Shown here in pieces: positions 42,170 through 51,490 of a stretch of 64,000 nt of DNA. The stretch is from Parapedobacter sp042666505. Its GTDB lineage: Bacteria; Bacteroidota; Bacteroidia; Sphingobacteriales; Sphingobacteriaceae. The DNA lies in contig NZ_JBHTDN010000007.1 of NCBI RefSeq assembly GCF_042666505.1, forward strand, positions 186,001 through 250,000, written 5' to 3'. The translations under genes and the position numbers were made by a program. The notes beneath the pieces are model-generated. The model had not been told where the DNA came from. It did not search any database and saw only the letters and a list, made by a program, of their open reading frames with translations. Position 1 is the first letter of the stretch. Each line of letters opens with the position of its first letter.

Positions 42170-43732
42170 ATGCCCGATCTGATCGTATACCTGTTGAAGG
42201 CCAACCTATCGGTTATTCTGTTTTATCTGGGATACCGGTTGTTGTTGCGCAAACTGACTTTTTATAGTCTCAACCGATTTTACCTTTTGTTTTCCTTGGT
42301 TTTTTCCTTCACGTATCCGCTCGTAGACATCGACACGTGGCTGGAAGTATCCGAACGTGGGCTGCCCGCTGAAGTAATTTATGTGGTGCCGGATTGGCAA
42401 CACGTTCCGGTGGACACCTTTGATTGGTGGATATGGGCGATGGGGTTGATCGGAATAGGCAGCTGTTGGTTCGCAGTGAGGCTGGTGGTCCGGTTGTTAA
42501 GCCTGTGGCGTATCCATCGGCAATCGCAGCCTTCGGTATGGCATTGGTTCCGATACCGTCAGGTGTTCGGTGACATTTTGCCGTTTTCCTTCTGGCAGCA
42601 TATTTATGTAAATGTGCATAACCATGAGCCGCGGGATTTGAAGGAAATTTTTAAGCACGAACAGGTTCACGTGGATGGCCTGCACACGTTTGATGTATTG
42701 CTGGCCGAAATAGGCAGTGTATTGTCCTGGTTTAATCCGGCGTTATGGTGGATGCGCGCTGCCGTCCGTGAAAACCTGGAATTTCTCACTGATCGAAAAG
42801 TGCTATTGAGTGGGGTGGATAGGGAAGTGTACCAATACAGCTTACTGGCCATAGGGCAGCGGTCAGGCCGGCATGCTGATATCGGTAATGGTTTTAATTT
42901 TAAAAGTTTAAAACGACGTATCATGATGATGAACAGACAAAGATCGTCCCGGTTACAACTGGGTAAGTATGTATTGGCGGTGCCTGTAATCGCCGCATTT
43001 GTGCTGGTGTTTACGGTGAGTAAGGCGTATGAGGATGATGTACCAGGTTCGGTTGCAGATCCAATCACTACAAATGGGACTGGGAAGGATTCAACCGGCC
43101 GAGAAAAAAGCGAAATTGTTTTTGTGGATGTCGAACCGCTACCACAAGACTCGACGAAAGAAAAGCTCACAAAAATCCGTGTAACCGGGCGGACGGATAC
43201 CACGCAACCTGAGCCCCTTCTTATACTTGATGGTAAGGAGCTGCCCGATAGAACGCTAAACGGTATTGTTGATCCCAATAACATCGAGAGCATTTCCGTG
43301 TTGAAAGGTGGCTCGGCAACAACGTTATATGGTAGTCGAGGTGCAAATGGGGTAGTGTTGATCACGACGAAAAAGGAAGGGGAGAAAGGAAAAACTCAGA
43401 CACTGTCGAATGAAGGAGAATCCCGGCAATCGGCAATCACTACCATTACCGACGATCACACGATTTCCATAACGGCGGATACGATTCGGTTGACCGATTC
43501 AGCCAAGTCATACGAAGCAAAAGGGAATGTCAGAGGCAGTGCCTGGCCAGGCAAAAGCGACAAAGGAATATTATACGTGGTTGATGGCAAAGAAATTAGC
43601 GCTGAAGAATCTAAAAAGATACCACCTCCAGATATTCATTCAATCCACGTTTGGAAAGGGAAAAAAGCCGAGGAAAAATACGGGGAAAAAGGGAAGAACG
43701 GAGTCGTTGAAATCACATTGAAGCAAAAGTAG
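42170..43732 (+). CDS. BlaR1-type M56 metallopeptidase with two C-terminal SusC-plug-like modules
   Basis: The 520-residue protein has N-terminal membrane helices (about 1-120), the zinc motif HEQVH (around residue 164, within FKHEQVHVDGLHTFDVLLAE) and NPALWW after it, then another TM helix near 275. The periplasmic C-terminal part has two short TonB-receptor plug-like modules: LILDGKELPDRTLNGIV with ATTLYGSRGANGVVLITT, and LYVVDGKEISAEE with KNGVVEITLK. Such tails occur in Bacteroidota M56 proteins. The enzyme should cleave or trigger cleavage of the partner BlaI repressor; the plug-like tail may sense a TonB-linked or outer-membrane signal (inference). Confidence 0.88.
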   Translation: MPDLIVYLLKANLSVILFYLGYRLLLRKLTFYSLNRFYLLFSLVFSFTYPLVDIDTWLEVSERGLPAEVIYVVPDWQHVPVDTFDWWIWAMGLIGIGSCWFAVRLVVRLLSLWRIHRQSQPSVWHWFRYRQVFGDILPFSFWQHIYVNVHNHEPRDLKEIFKHEQVHVDGLHTFDVLLAEIGSVLSWFNPALWWMRAAVRENLEFLTDRKVLLSGVDREVYQYSLLAIGQRSGRHADIGNGFNFKSLKRRIMMMNRQRSSRLQLGKYVLAVPVIAAFVLVFTVSKAYEDDVPGSVADPITTNGTGKDSTGREKSEIVFVDVEPLPQDSTKEKLTKIRVTGRTDTTQPEPLLILDGKELPDRTLNGIVDPNNIESISVLKGGSATTLYGSRGANGVVLITTKKEGEKGKTQTLSNEGESRQSAITTITDDHTISITADTIRLTDSAKSYEAKGNVRGSAWPGKSDKGILYVVDGKEISAEESKKIPPPDIHSIHVWKGKKAEEKYGEKGKNGVVEITLKQK

Positions 43733-44541
43733 GAAAGGTGAATTAGTAACTGGTACAGTGCGCAACGATTTTCCTTAGCTTCCGGGGTGTGTCGGAAAAG
43801 TCGCTGGTTTCCAAAACTTCTTGAGTGTGATCTGAGGGCTGGAACCTTTTGTATAGCTGGGGTTTGTTATACGCGGCAATTTGTTTAAGTGTCATATCAC
43901 TGCGATTGTCATTATGGTTCAACTTACAGATATATTAGGCCTGAGCGTTGCTGAGCGGATCGCCATGGCTGAAGCCATATGGGATAGTATTAGAAAAGAA
44001 GACTGGATATCATTAAGGCCTTCGATTGAAGGTGGTTTTTAAGAACCCCGATGCCTTATGTATTTCCCGATATTTGCTGTTTTGTATTGTTGTTTAACGG
44101 TTTAAACCAGGGGGATTATGAACAAAACGGTAAAATCGAATGTGGCATCAATTTCCGGTTGAGGGAAACGGGAGTCACCAAACCAACGCCGATAACGTGC
44201 TTCGTGGAGTACAACAGCAAGCCCGTGGTGAAGGTACCCACGGGAACAAGGTACTGAGTGCCGCACATTCGTGAACAAATACAGAGCTACCTCGCCAAAA
44301 GACCCATTCAAAGAGCAGGTCATACCATCGCTACCGGGGCGGGCCACGGTAAAGGCACCCGATCCCAGCCAGTCGCTTCTTTCTTTTTCAACCGCCAAGT
44401 AAAACATAGCCGTGAAAGGAGATATCCAGGATCATCATGGAGGATGCGGAGGTGGCCGAGGTGTAGGCCCGGCCATTGCAACCGACCTGACCATCAAGAT
44501 CATTGGCCGACAGCCCCGCTTAAAATCCCTGTATTCGCATC
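43733..44541. other. Degraded intergenic region with gene debris
   Basis: About 800 bp without an intact gene. It contains an antitoxin fragment (43914-44042), followed by overlapping short frames broken by stops. None of these (for example a frame reading KYRATSPKDPFKEQVI or GDIQDHHGGCGGGRGVGPA) could be matched to a family. The pattern is that of decayed mobile or toxin-type genes before the Rpn-like nuclease gene. Confidence 0.5.
43914..44042 (+). pseudogene. Truncated addiction-module antitoxin fragment
   Basis: The 42-codon frame starts MVQLTDILGLSVAERIAMAE and continues AIWDSIRKED. This matches the N-terminal half of the small ParD-like/Unstab_antitox (TIGR02574-type) proteins, which have the pattern L...ER...AE.IWDSI. 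Full members are about 70-80 residues; this stops at 42, so it is truncated. No RelE/ParE-type toxin frame is visible next to it. Confidence 0.6.
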
Positions 44542-45372
44542 ATGCCCAAAGAGAAAAAGGACAACCAATCGCAATCCAACCAATATGACAAGATTCTTCA
44601 GGAAAACCTTGAAATAACCCTGCCAGTTATTATCAAGGAGATATTGGGCTTGGACATCGTAGCCAGTGAAGAATTGCCGGACGACGTGCAGCACACTAAG
44701 GAAAGGAAGCCCGATGTGCTAAAAAAAGTGACCGATACTACTGGCAGCACTTATGTGCTCCAAATCGAGTTTCAGGTAAAGAACGACAGAGAGATGGTGT
44801 ATCGTATGGCCGAATATAGTGTTATGCTGATGCGTAGGTACCGGTTGCCAGTTAAACAGTACGTCATTTACCTTGGCGAGAGACGGATGTCCATGCCTTT
44901 ATCATTCAACGAGGAAAGCCATACATTTTCCTACAACCTCATCCCCATATCAACCGCCAGCTACAAGCTCTTTCTCAAGTCCGAAAGCCCAGAGGTGAAA
45001 ATGTTGGGAATTTTGAGTAACTTTGGAAATGATGACGAGCTTGATGCGGTGAAACGAATCGTGGAAGGTGTCAAAGCCCACACAACAGGCGATTTTGCCG
45101 AGAGCAGGTTTTTCAATCAAATGCGTATCTTTGTCCAGTTGCGCAGCAGTGTGGTACCATTATTTGATAGTGTTATGGAGACGGTAAGCAAATTTTTCAA
45201 AGAAGAAAGGGATATACTCTACCGCAGAGGCGCCCAAAAGAAAAGCTACGACGTGGTAGAAAACCTTATTTTGGAACTCGGTCTGTCAGACGAGCAAGCA
45301 GCCCGGATTGCGGAAGTTGACATTGACTTTGTGCGTAAGGTCCGAGCCGGTTTGGCCAAAAAAAAGAAATAG
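44542..45372 (+). CDS. Rpn family recombination-promoting nuclease / PD-(D/E)XK transposase-like protein
   Basis: The 276-residue protein has the nuclease core EILGLDIVASEELPDD, ERKPDVLKKVTDTTGSTYVL and QIEFQVKNDREMVYRMAEY, with the Asp and Glu-x-Gln of a PD-(D/E)XK active site. The C-terminal region has GLSDEQAARIAEVDIDFV followed by a basic end (GLAKKKK). Rpn proteins cleave DNA and promote RecA-independent recombination; they are linked to mobile and defence functions. It lies in a decayed region alone, fitting an insertion-like element. Confidence 0.82.
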   Translation: MPKEKKDNQSQSNQYDKILQENLEITLPVIIKEILGLDIVASEELPDDVQHTKERKPDVLKKVTDTTGSTYVLQIEFQVKNDREMVYRMAEYSVMLMRRYRLPVKQYVIYLGERRMSMPLSFNEESHTFSYNLIPISTASYKLFLKSESPEVKMLGILSNFGNDDELDAVKRIVEGVKAHTTGDFAESRFFNQMRIFVQLRSSVVPLFDSVMETVSKFFKEERDILYRRGAQKKSYDVVENLILELGLSDEQAARIAEVDIDFVRKVRAGLAKKKK

Positions 45373-45737
45373 ACTTTATGGACTTTGGCGCTACAATCAA
45401 ATCAGCGTCTCCAAAGGCAAAATGATGTATGGAATCCAGGACAATTGCCGGAAAACTGGAAGAATTCGGGCAATTGGGCGGTATTTCAAAAAGATGTTCT
45501 CAATAAAGAATACCTGCAAACACTTCGACTTAATGACAAGAAACAGCCTAAGAATCATTGGCTTTTTCCATACTGCAAGCAATAATCTTCGGGCCTCAAC
45601 ATCCTGGCATAGCTTCGCCGGATGATCCAGGTATTCGGTCAGCTGTCCAATCGGGAAAGTCGAGCGATCGGCCGACGGGACAGTTCATGACGTCAATTTT
45701 TTGGATGTCATAGCGATTGAGGTCGGTTTCCATGCAT
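45373..45737. other. Intergenic region with possible small gene remnant
   Basis: A 66-codon plus-strand frame at 45385-45585 reads VWNPGQLPENWKNSGNWAVF near its middle, then ends PKNHWLFPYCKQ. It might be a remnant of a real protein, but the minus strand of the same stretch is also open and neither is recognisable. No terminator or promoter stands out. Confidence 0.3.
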
Positions 45738-46304
45738 TTACGTATTAAACAGATTCATCGTTCTTTCTATGCCGATGTGGATGAAGCTATGGACAAGCTC
45801 TACCGAGCGGTTGATGAGTTGGGGTAACTCCATGAGTTCGTCATCGTCGAAACCACTTAATACGTAATCTACCTGCCTGCCTTTGGGAAAGTTATCTCCC
45901 ACGCCGAATCGCAACCGTGGATAGGCTTGTCCGCCGCATAACGCTTCGATGCTCTTCAATCCATTGTGGCCCGCACTGCTGCCCTTTGCCCGAAGCCGGA
46001 GTTTTCCAAACGGCAGGGCAATTTCATCAACAATTACCAGGATGTTCTCCAACGGTATTTTGAGTTCATGCATCCAGTAATTGACGGCTTTACCACTCAG
46101 ATTCATATACGTGGTCGGTTTAATGACGTGTACGTGGTTGCCCCGATAGCTGTACTCGGTATAATAGGCATATCGCAAGGTGGAAAACGTTGCGCCGGCC
46201 TGTTTGGCCAGCTCATCGGCTACCATGAAGCCGATGTTATGACGGGTATCCGCATATTCTGCTCCGATGTTGCCAAGGCCTACGATTAACTGCTTTTTTG
46301 CCAT
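45738..46304 (-). CDS. pth: Peptidyl-tRNA hydrolase
   Basis: The 188-residue cytoplasmic enzyme cleaves the ester bond of stalled peptidyl-tRNA. Signatures: LIVGLGNIGAEYADTRHNIG with the catalytic His, KPTTYMNLSG with the substrate-binding Asn, VIVDEIALPFGKLRLRAKGS with the conserved Asp, and SSAGHNGLKSIE. Length is usual for the family. It follows rplY/ctc on the minus strand; a terminator hairpin (46337-46367) stands between them, so pth may have its own promoter or rely on read-through. Confidence 0.96.
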   Translation of the reverse strand: MAKKQLIVGLGNIGAEYADTRHNIGFMVADELAKQAGATFSTLRYAYYTEYSYRGNHVHVIKPTTYMNLSGKAVNYWMHELKIPLENILVIVDEIALPFGKLRLRAKGSSAGHNGLKSIEALCGGQAYPRLRFGVGDNFPKGRQVDYVLSGFDDDELMELPQLINRSVELVHSFIHIGIERTMNLFNT

Positions 46305-46336
46305 TTTGTGCGAAGTTATTCATTGGATGGATATAA

Positions 46337-46367
46337 ACAAAAAGCACCAACCGATAGGGCTGATGCT
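46337..46367 (-). terminator. Rho-independent terminator after rplY/ctc
   Basis: In the minus-strand RNA, AGCATCAGCC pairs with GGTTGGTGCT (10 bp with two G-U pairs) around a 5-nt loop, followed by a U-run. On the plus strand the two wobbles become mismatches, so it acts on the minus strand. Confidence 0.75.
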
Positions 46368-46401
46368 TTTCGCCTGTGCGTCATAGATGCGCAGTATAAA
46401 C

Positions 46402-46992
46402 TTACTTTTTCTTATCGGCTTTAGCGGCTTCTTGTTCAGCCTGACGCAGCGCGCGGGACATGACTACAGACACGATGGTGTCGTCCGCATTATTGAGCAC
46501 TTTGGCATTTCCCAGTTGAATGCTGCCCACCTGTACCGATTTGCCTACTTCAAGGGTTTCGAGGCTTACTTCGATGTATTGCGGCAAATCTTTGGGAAGT
46601 GCCTTTACCCGGAGGGAGCGAAGCTTCTGGATCAATTTACCACCGACCTTCACACCGGGAGACGCGCCCGTTAGTTTGATCGGGATGTTCAATGCAACTT
46701 CCTTTTTGTCGTTTAACTCGAGGAAGTCCACGTGGCGCACCTGATCCGTAAGCGGATGGTATTGTGCGTCCTGAAGGATGGCCTGGTGTTTTTTGCCATC
46801 GATATCCAGGTCGATGAAATGAACATCCGGTGTGTAAATCGCCGGCTTCAAATCAGTTGCGGATACGGCAAAGTGGTATTGTTCTTTACCACCGTAGAGC
46901 ACTGCGGGTACCTTACCCTCGTAGCGCAGCTCTTTCGCATCTCGTTTCCCTACGTTCTTTCTTAAAGAACCGCTAATAGCAATTGATTTCAT
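46402..46992 (-). CDS. rplY: 50S ribosomal protein L25/general stress protein Ctc
   Basis: The 196-residue protein has the L25 core (SGSLRKNVGKRDAKELRYEG, VPAVLYGGKEQYHFAV, VHFIDLDIDGKKHQAILQDA, HVDFLELNDKKEV) and the longer Ctc-type C-terminal TL5 domain (VGGKLIQKLRSLRVKALPKD, TLEVGKSVQVGSI). It binds 5S rRNA. Order prs-rplY-pth on the minus strand is a common bacterial arrangement. A perfect -7 box TACCTTTG at 47030-47023 supports its own promoter. Confidence 0.95.
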   Translation of the reverse strand: MKSIAISGSLRKNVGKRDAKELRYEGKVPAVLYGGKEQYHFAVSATDLKPAIYTPDVHFIDLDIDGKKHQAILQDAQYHPLTDQVRHVDFLELNDKKEVALNIPIKLTGASPGVKVGGKLIQKLRSLRVKALPKDLPQYIEVSLETLEVGKSVQVGSIQLGNAKVLNNADDTIVSVVMSRALRQAEQEAAKADKKK

Positions 46993-47022
46993 GGAATGAT
47001 TTTTTTAAAAAATTTAAGGCCG

Positions 47023-47030
47023 CAAAGGTA
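47023..47030 (-). promoter_or_regulatory. Candidate -7 promoter box for rplY
   Basis: TACCTTTG on the minus strand matches TAnnTTTG perfectly, about 30 bp upstream of the rplY ATG (46992). The -33 region is a T-rich run without a clean TTG at 19-21 bp. Confidence 0.5.
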
Positions 47031-47050
47031 GCGCAAAAAAACGGGATTTC

Positions 47051-47995
47051 CTAATCTACCTTGAAAAGATTGCTGATGGAGCCGTGCTCGTTGACATTCT
47101 TTATTGCGTTCGCAAACAAATCGGCCGTTGAAAGCACCCGGATTTTCTCACTCTCGTGTTTGACAGGGATGGTGTCTGTTACAATCAGTTCGGTCAGTGC
47201 CGAATTTTCGACGGTCTCATACGCCTTTCCCGATAATACCGGATGCGTACATACTGCTCTGACGCTGGTGGCACCGTTTTCCATAATGAGCGATGCGGCT
47301 TTCGAAAGTGTGCCTGCCGTATCACAGATGTCGTCGATAAGAACGATGTCTTGTCCTTCGACATCACCGATAATCGACATGGACTCAATTTCGTTGGCAC
47401 GTTTACGCTGCTTGTCGCAGATCACGACTTCGGCGTTGAAGTATTTTGCGAACGTGCGCGCCCGGTAGGATCCGCCCATATCCGGGGAAGCAATGGTAAG
47501 GTTCGGGAGATTGAGCGATTTAATATGCGGTACAAAGATCACTGAAGCGTCCAAATGGTCGACGGGAATATCGAAGAAACCCTGGATCTGCGCGGCGTGG
47601 AGGTCCATCGTCATGATGCGGTGCGCGCCGGCGGCCGTGATCAGGTTGGCAATCATTTTGGCGCCGATAGCTACCCGGGGCTTGTCCTTACGGTCCTGCC
47701 GGGCGAAGCCGAAGTAGGGAACCACCGCGGTAATGTAGTGTGCCGAGGCACGTTTGGCGGCGTCAATCATCAGCAGCAGCTCAAACAAGTTATCTGTCGG
47801 TTGGTTGGTGGATTGAATCAGAAATACGTCGCATCCACGGACAGATTCGTTGTAGAATGGTTGGATTTCACCGTCGCTGAAGTGCGAAACGGTCATTTCA
47901 CCGAGGTCTCTGCCATAAGAATGCGCGATCTTTTTAGATAATTCGGTGGAGCCGGAGCCGGAAAACAGCTTTACCGGATTGAATTGCAAGGGCAT
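47051..47995 (-). CDS. prs: Ribose-phosphate pyrophosphokinase
   Basis: The 314-residue cytoplasmic enzyme makes PRPP from ribose 5-phosphate and ATP. Visible motifs: VKLFSGSGSTELSKKIAHSY, YFGFARQDRKDKPRVAIGAK (catalytic flexible region), TMDLHAAQIQGFFDIPVDHL and the PRPP loop DIVLIDDICDTAGTLSKAA. The ATG at 47995 matches the usual Prs N-terminus; a longer frame adds 30 unlikely residues. PRPP feeds the pyrimidine genes pyrR and pyrB about 7 kb away, although these are not in the same unit. Confidence 0.96.
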   Translation of the reverse strand: MPLQFNPVKLFSGSGSTELSKKIAHSYGRDLGEMTVSHFSDGEIQPFYNESVRGCDVFLIQSTNQPTDNLFELLLMIDAAKRASAHYITAVVPYFGFARQDRKDKPRVAIGAKMIANLITAAGAHRIMTMDLHAAQIQGFFDIPVDHLDASVIFVPHIKSLNLPNLTIASPDMGGSYRARTFAKYFNAEVVICDKQRKRANEIESMSIIGDVEGQDIVLIDDICDTAGTLSKAASLIMENGATSVRAVCTHPVLSGKAYETVENSALTELIVTDTIPVKHESEKIRVLSTADLFANAIKNVNEHGSISNLFKVD

Positions 47996-48065
47996 TGTTT
48001 CGTTGTCGTTTTGTGGGTTTGCAATGGATTGGGATCTTTGTGATATTTTAACGTTAATATACGTT

Positions 48066-48107
48066 AAAAAATTACGGATTGCCAATAAGACAATCCGTAT
48101 TTTTTTT
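48066..48107 (-). terminator. Terminator hairpin downstream of tRNA-Gln
   Basis: ACGGATTG (48074-48081) and CAATCCGT (48091-48098) form an 8-bp stem with a 9-nt loop. T-runs lie on both sides, so the signal may work in both directions; on the minus strand it follows the tRNA gene. Confidence 0.7.
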
Positions 48108-48108
48108 G

Positions 48109-48179
48109 TTGCCCGACCAGGATTCGAACCTAGACAAACAGAACCAAAATCTGTCGTACTACCATTATACTATCGGGCA
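48109..48179 (-). tRNA. tRNA-Gln (anticodon UUG)
   Basis: The minus-strand sequence folds as a 71-nt cloverleaf: 7-bp acceptor stem TGCCCGA/TCGGGCA with discriminator A, a 4-bp D-stem, anticodon stem ACAGA/TCTGT with loop TTTTGGT (anticodon TTG), a 4-nt variable region, and T-stem CTAGG/CCTGG with loop TTCGAAT. CCA is not encoded. A consensus promoter precedes it and a hairpin follows. Confidence 0.92.
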
Positions 48180-48218
48180 ATCTGACTTTATATTTTGCCA
48201 CCCTTCCGAATGGGACTG

Positions 48219-48249
48219 CAAATATAGGGGGATCTAACAATTATTGCAA
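48219..48249 (-). promoter_or_regulatory. Promoter of tRNA-Gln (TTG-N20-TATATTTG)
   Basis: On the minus strand TTG (48249-48247), 20 bp, TATATTTG (48226-48219) match the Bacteroidota consensus in both boxes. The expected start is about 30 bp upstream of the mature tRNA 5' end. Confidence 0.75.
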
Positions 48250-48343
48250 AAATATTTTATTTTTTACTGGAAGGGTCGATTTATCAGAGGATTCCTTATT
48301 TTCGGGGCGTGATTTTACGATAAACCATACGTGTAATACTTTT

Positions 48344-51300
48344 ATGAATTACAATAAAATCAATAATAGCATAGGCTGGTTGTGCGGATTGATAGCCACG
48401 GCGGTATATATCTCAACGTTGGAACGAACTACGAGTTTCTGGGATACCGGGGAGTTTATTGCTTCGGCCTATAAGATGCAGATTGTCCACCAGCCAGGTG
48501 CTCCTCTGTTTCTCATGTTGCAGAATGTTTTTTCCAACCTCGCGTTCGGCAACCCTGAACGCATCGCCTTTTGGATGAACGTGGGATCGGCACTGTCGAG
48601 CGGATTGACCATTGTATTTTTGTACTGGAGTATTACAGCATTGGCTAGAAAGGTGATATGGAAACCGGGTACGGAACTTACCAAGGCAGGGCTGATACAG
48701 ATTATGGGGGCGGGTGCCGTGGGAGCGCTGGCTTACACGTTTTCGGATACCTTCTGGTTTTCAGCCGTGGAGTCCGAAGTTTATGCCATGTCTTCACTTT
48801 GCACGGCGGTGGTGTTTTGGGCTATCCTGAAATGGGAGGCGCATGCCGACGAGGCCGGCGCCGATAGGTGGTTGCTTTTTATCGCTTACATCATGGGACT
48901 TTCCATCGGTGTGCACCTGCTTAACCTATTGGCGATACCTGCAATTGCCCTGGTCATTTATTTCCGCCGTACCGAGAAGGCGACCAGTGGCGGAGCTGTG
49001 AAAGCGCTGCTGATCAGTTTGGTCGTGGTAGCTGTGGTGCTTTGGGGGATTATTCAATACCTCATTAAATTTGCCGCAAATTTCGATCTGTTTTTTGTCA
49101 ATACGCTCGGCATGGGTTTTGGTTCGGGTGTACTGGTTTTTGCGCTGCTGCTGGTTGGCGGTACTGGCTATGGGATCTGGTATTCCATTCAAAAGGCAAA
49201 GCCCTTACTCAATATCATCCTGTTATCGTTTGCCTTCATCGTATTCGGTTATAGCTCATTTGCGATGATCCTGATCCGCGCAAAGGCAAACCCGACGCTT
49301 AATAACAGTGATCCGGACAATGCATTTGCCTTTCTGAGCTATCTGAACCGTGAGCAATATGGGGATAATCCGCTCTTCAAAGGGCCTTACTTTGATTCCC
49401 GGCCCATCGACGTTACCTATGGAAGTAGCATCTATCGGAAGGGAACAGAAAAATACGAGATTGCTGGTCGTAATTTTGATTATCAATACGACCGGGAAAC
49501 GGTGTTTCCGCGTATTTATAGTAACCGCGAACCGTCGCATCAGCAATACTACCGTAGCTACCTGAACCTTGGCGAAAATGAGCAGCCTACGTTCGGTGAT
49601 AACCTTCGCTTTTTCTTTAGCTATCAGGTGGGGCATATGTACGGCAGGTACTTTTTATGGAATTTTGTAGGCCGACAGAACGATCAGCAGGGCCATGGAG
49701 ACCTGACTACCGGTAATTGGGTCAGCGGCCTCAAATTCATTGACCAATGGCATGTGGGCGGCCAGGACGCGTTGCCGGAGTCCCAATTGACGGATCCTTC
49801 GTATAACCGATTTTATTTCCTGCCGCTCATTTTAGGGTTGATCGGCGCGTTTTGGCATTTCAAACGCCGGCAGCGGGATGCGGGTGTCGTGGGACTTTTA
49901 TTTTTTATGACCGGACTGGCAATTGTGCTCTACCTCAATCAGACACCGCTGCAGCCCCGTGAACGGGATTATGCCTATGCAGGTTCCTTCTATGCTTTTG
50001 CCATCTGGATTGGACTCGGCGTGGTGGGGATCACCGACTGGCTGAGCAAGAAGGTCAACGTGCGGACCGCAGGTTGGATTGCAACCGTCATCGGACTGCT
50101 GGCAGGGCCGATTATCCTGGCCAAAGACGGATGGGACGACCACGACCGTTCCGAGAAATTCCTGGCCCGCGACATCGCTAAGAATTACCTGGAATCCTGT
50201 GCTCCGAATGCCATTCTCTTTACCTATGGGGATAACGACACGTATCCACTGTGGTATGTACAGGAGGTTGAAAATGTGAGGCCGGATATCCGGATTGTAA
50301 ACCTGAGCTTGCTTAGCGCCGATTGGTATGTGCGCCAGATGAAAGATCAAGTGAACGAAGCTGCGCCGTTGCCCATTACCATTCCGGATGAAAAATATGT
50401 GAAAGGCGTGCGAGACGTTATCTACTATCAGGACGCCAAAATTCCGGGGTCAGTCGAGTTGAAAAATATCGTGGCATTGATGCTGTCGGACAATCCGAAC
50501 GATAAACGCCAGGTACAAAGTGAGCAACCGGAGAACTTTTTGCCCACGAAAAATTTGCAGCTTACCATTAACCGGGAAGACGTGATGAAACACAATGTGG
50601 TTCCCCAGGTGTGGCAGGACAGCATTACCAATGTCATGCAATGGACGTATAACCGGAATTATGTATCGCGGGCTGAATTGGCCATTATGGATATCCTGGT
50701 GAACAACAATTGGGAGCGGCCGATTTATTTTGCAACGACCGTTCCAAGTGATAACTTTATGGGATTGGATAAGTACCTGGTATCCGAAGGGTTTGCATTG
50801 CGACTTATGCCGATTAACGTGAAACAAAACACTTCCCAGGGACTGGTGAATGCCGACGCGATCTATGACCATGCACTTAACAAGTATGTCTGGGGTAATA
50901 TCCGCAATTCGCCGTACCTGGATCCGGAATCCTATCGGATGGTGAGCTTGATCCTGAATAACGTCTACTCGGCACCCGCCGAGGCGTTGATTGCCGAAGG
51001 TAAAAAGGAAGAGGCGAAAAAGTTACTCAACAATGCGCTGGAATATATGCCGGAGCGTATTTACCGCATCATGGATGCGTATGGCTATTCGTTTCTTACG
51101 GAAAACCTGTATGCGGTAGGGGAGACGGATAAGGCCAATGCGTTGGTTGAACGAAACGTCAAATACCTGGACGAACAGCTTCGTTACTTCGCGGCGATTG
51201 CCGAGACAAAACCCAACCTGGAAATGCAGAACATCCAGTACAGCATGTTTACGCTGAATCGGTTTGCAGAGGCGGCAAAGGAACACGGTCAAACCGACTT

Positions 51301-51370
51301 AGCCGCACGCGTCGAGAAGACGTTTGGCCAATATGAGGCCAAGTTCTTCGGCGGAGCGCCCGCTAATTGA
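48344..51370 (+). CDS. DUF2723 family membrane protein (GT-C-like, with C-terminal periplasmic domain)
   Basis: The 1008-residue protein has about 11-12 membrane segments in the first 620 residues, then a large soluble domain with helical TPR-like repeats near the end (EEAKKLLNNALEYMPERIYR). The N-terminal region has TSFWDTGEFIASAYKMQIVH, the DUF2723 signature with an acidic pair resembling GT-C glycosyltransferases such as protein O-mannosyltransferases. WDDHDRSEKFLARD and FTYGDNDTYPLWYVQEVE are further family blocks. It is probably an inner-membrane glycosyltransferase for lipid-linked sugars; acceptor unknown. A tandem paralogue follows after 120 bp. Confidence 0.85.
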   Translation: MNYNKINNSIGWLCGLIATAVYISTLERTTSFWDTGEFIASAYKMQIVHQPGAPLFLMLQNVFSNLAFGNPERIAFWMNVGSALSSGLTIVFLYWSITALARKVIWKPGTELTKAGLIQIMGAGAVGALAYTFSDTFWFSAVESEVYAMSSLCTAVVFWAILKWEAHADEAGADRWLLFIAYIMGLSIGVHLLNLLAIPAIALVIYFRRTEKATSGGAVKALLISLVVVAVVLWGIIQYLIKFAANFDLFFVNTLGMGFGSGVLVFALLLVGGTGYGIWYSIQKAKPLLNIILLSFAFIVFGYSSFAMILIRAKANPTLNNSDPDNAFAFLSYLNREQYGDNPLFKGPYFDSRPIDVTYGSSIYRKGTEKYEIAGRNFDYQYDRETVFPRIYSNREPSHQQYYRSYLNLGENEQPTFGDNLRFFFSYQVGHMYGRYFLWNFVGRQNDQQGHGDLTTGNWVSGLKFIDQWHVGGQDALPESQLTDPSYNRFYFLPLILGLIGAFWHFKRRQRDAGVVGLLFFMTGLAIVLYLNQTPLQPRERDYAYAGSFYAFAIWIGLGVVGITDWLSKKVNVRTAGWIATVIGLLAGPIILAKDGWDDHDRSEKFLARDIAKNYLESCAPNAILFTYGDNDTYPLWYVQEVENVRPDIRIVNLSLLSADWYVRQMKDQVNEAAPLPITIPDEKYVKGVRDVIYYQDAKIPGSVELKNIVALMLSDNPNDKRQVQSEQPENFLPTKNLQLTINREDVMKHNVVPQVWQDSITNVMQWTYNRNYVSRAELAIMDILVNNNWERPIYFATTVPSDNFMGLDKYLVSEGFALRLMPINVKQNTSQGLVNADAIYDHALNKYVWGNIRNSPYLDPESYRMVSLILNNVYSAPAEALIAEGKKEEAKKLLNNALEYMPERIYRIMDAYGYSFLTENLYAVGETDKANALVERNVKYLDEQLRYFAAIAETKPNLEMQNIQYSMFTLNRFAEAAKEHGQTDLAARVEKTFGQYEAKFFGGAPAN

Positions 51371-51490
51371 TTGCCACAAAGCCGGCCGGCGTGTTAAAAA
51401 ATGTTAAATCCGGGGTTGGTGGGTTCGCCTGATCGGTTTATCGCTTATTTTTAGGCGATTATAACGAATGGCTCACGAACCCCGGAAACT

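Noticed and set aside
45397..45582. Minus-strand open frame in the intergenic region before pth
   Set aside because: No family resemblance, no start context, and the opposite strand is equally open.
48051..48067. Direct repeat ACGTTAA x2 upstream of prs
   Set aside because: Very short, AT-rich and embedded near the tRNA terminator; could be chance.
51361..51420. GCCGGCCGGC palindrome after the first DUF2723 gene as terminator
   Set aside because: The stem is self-complementary without a proper loop and has no T-run.
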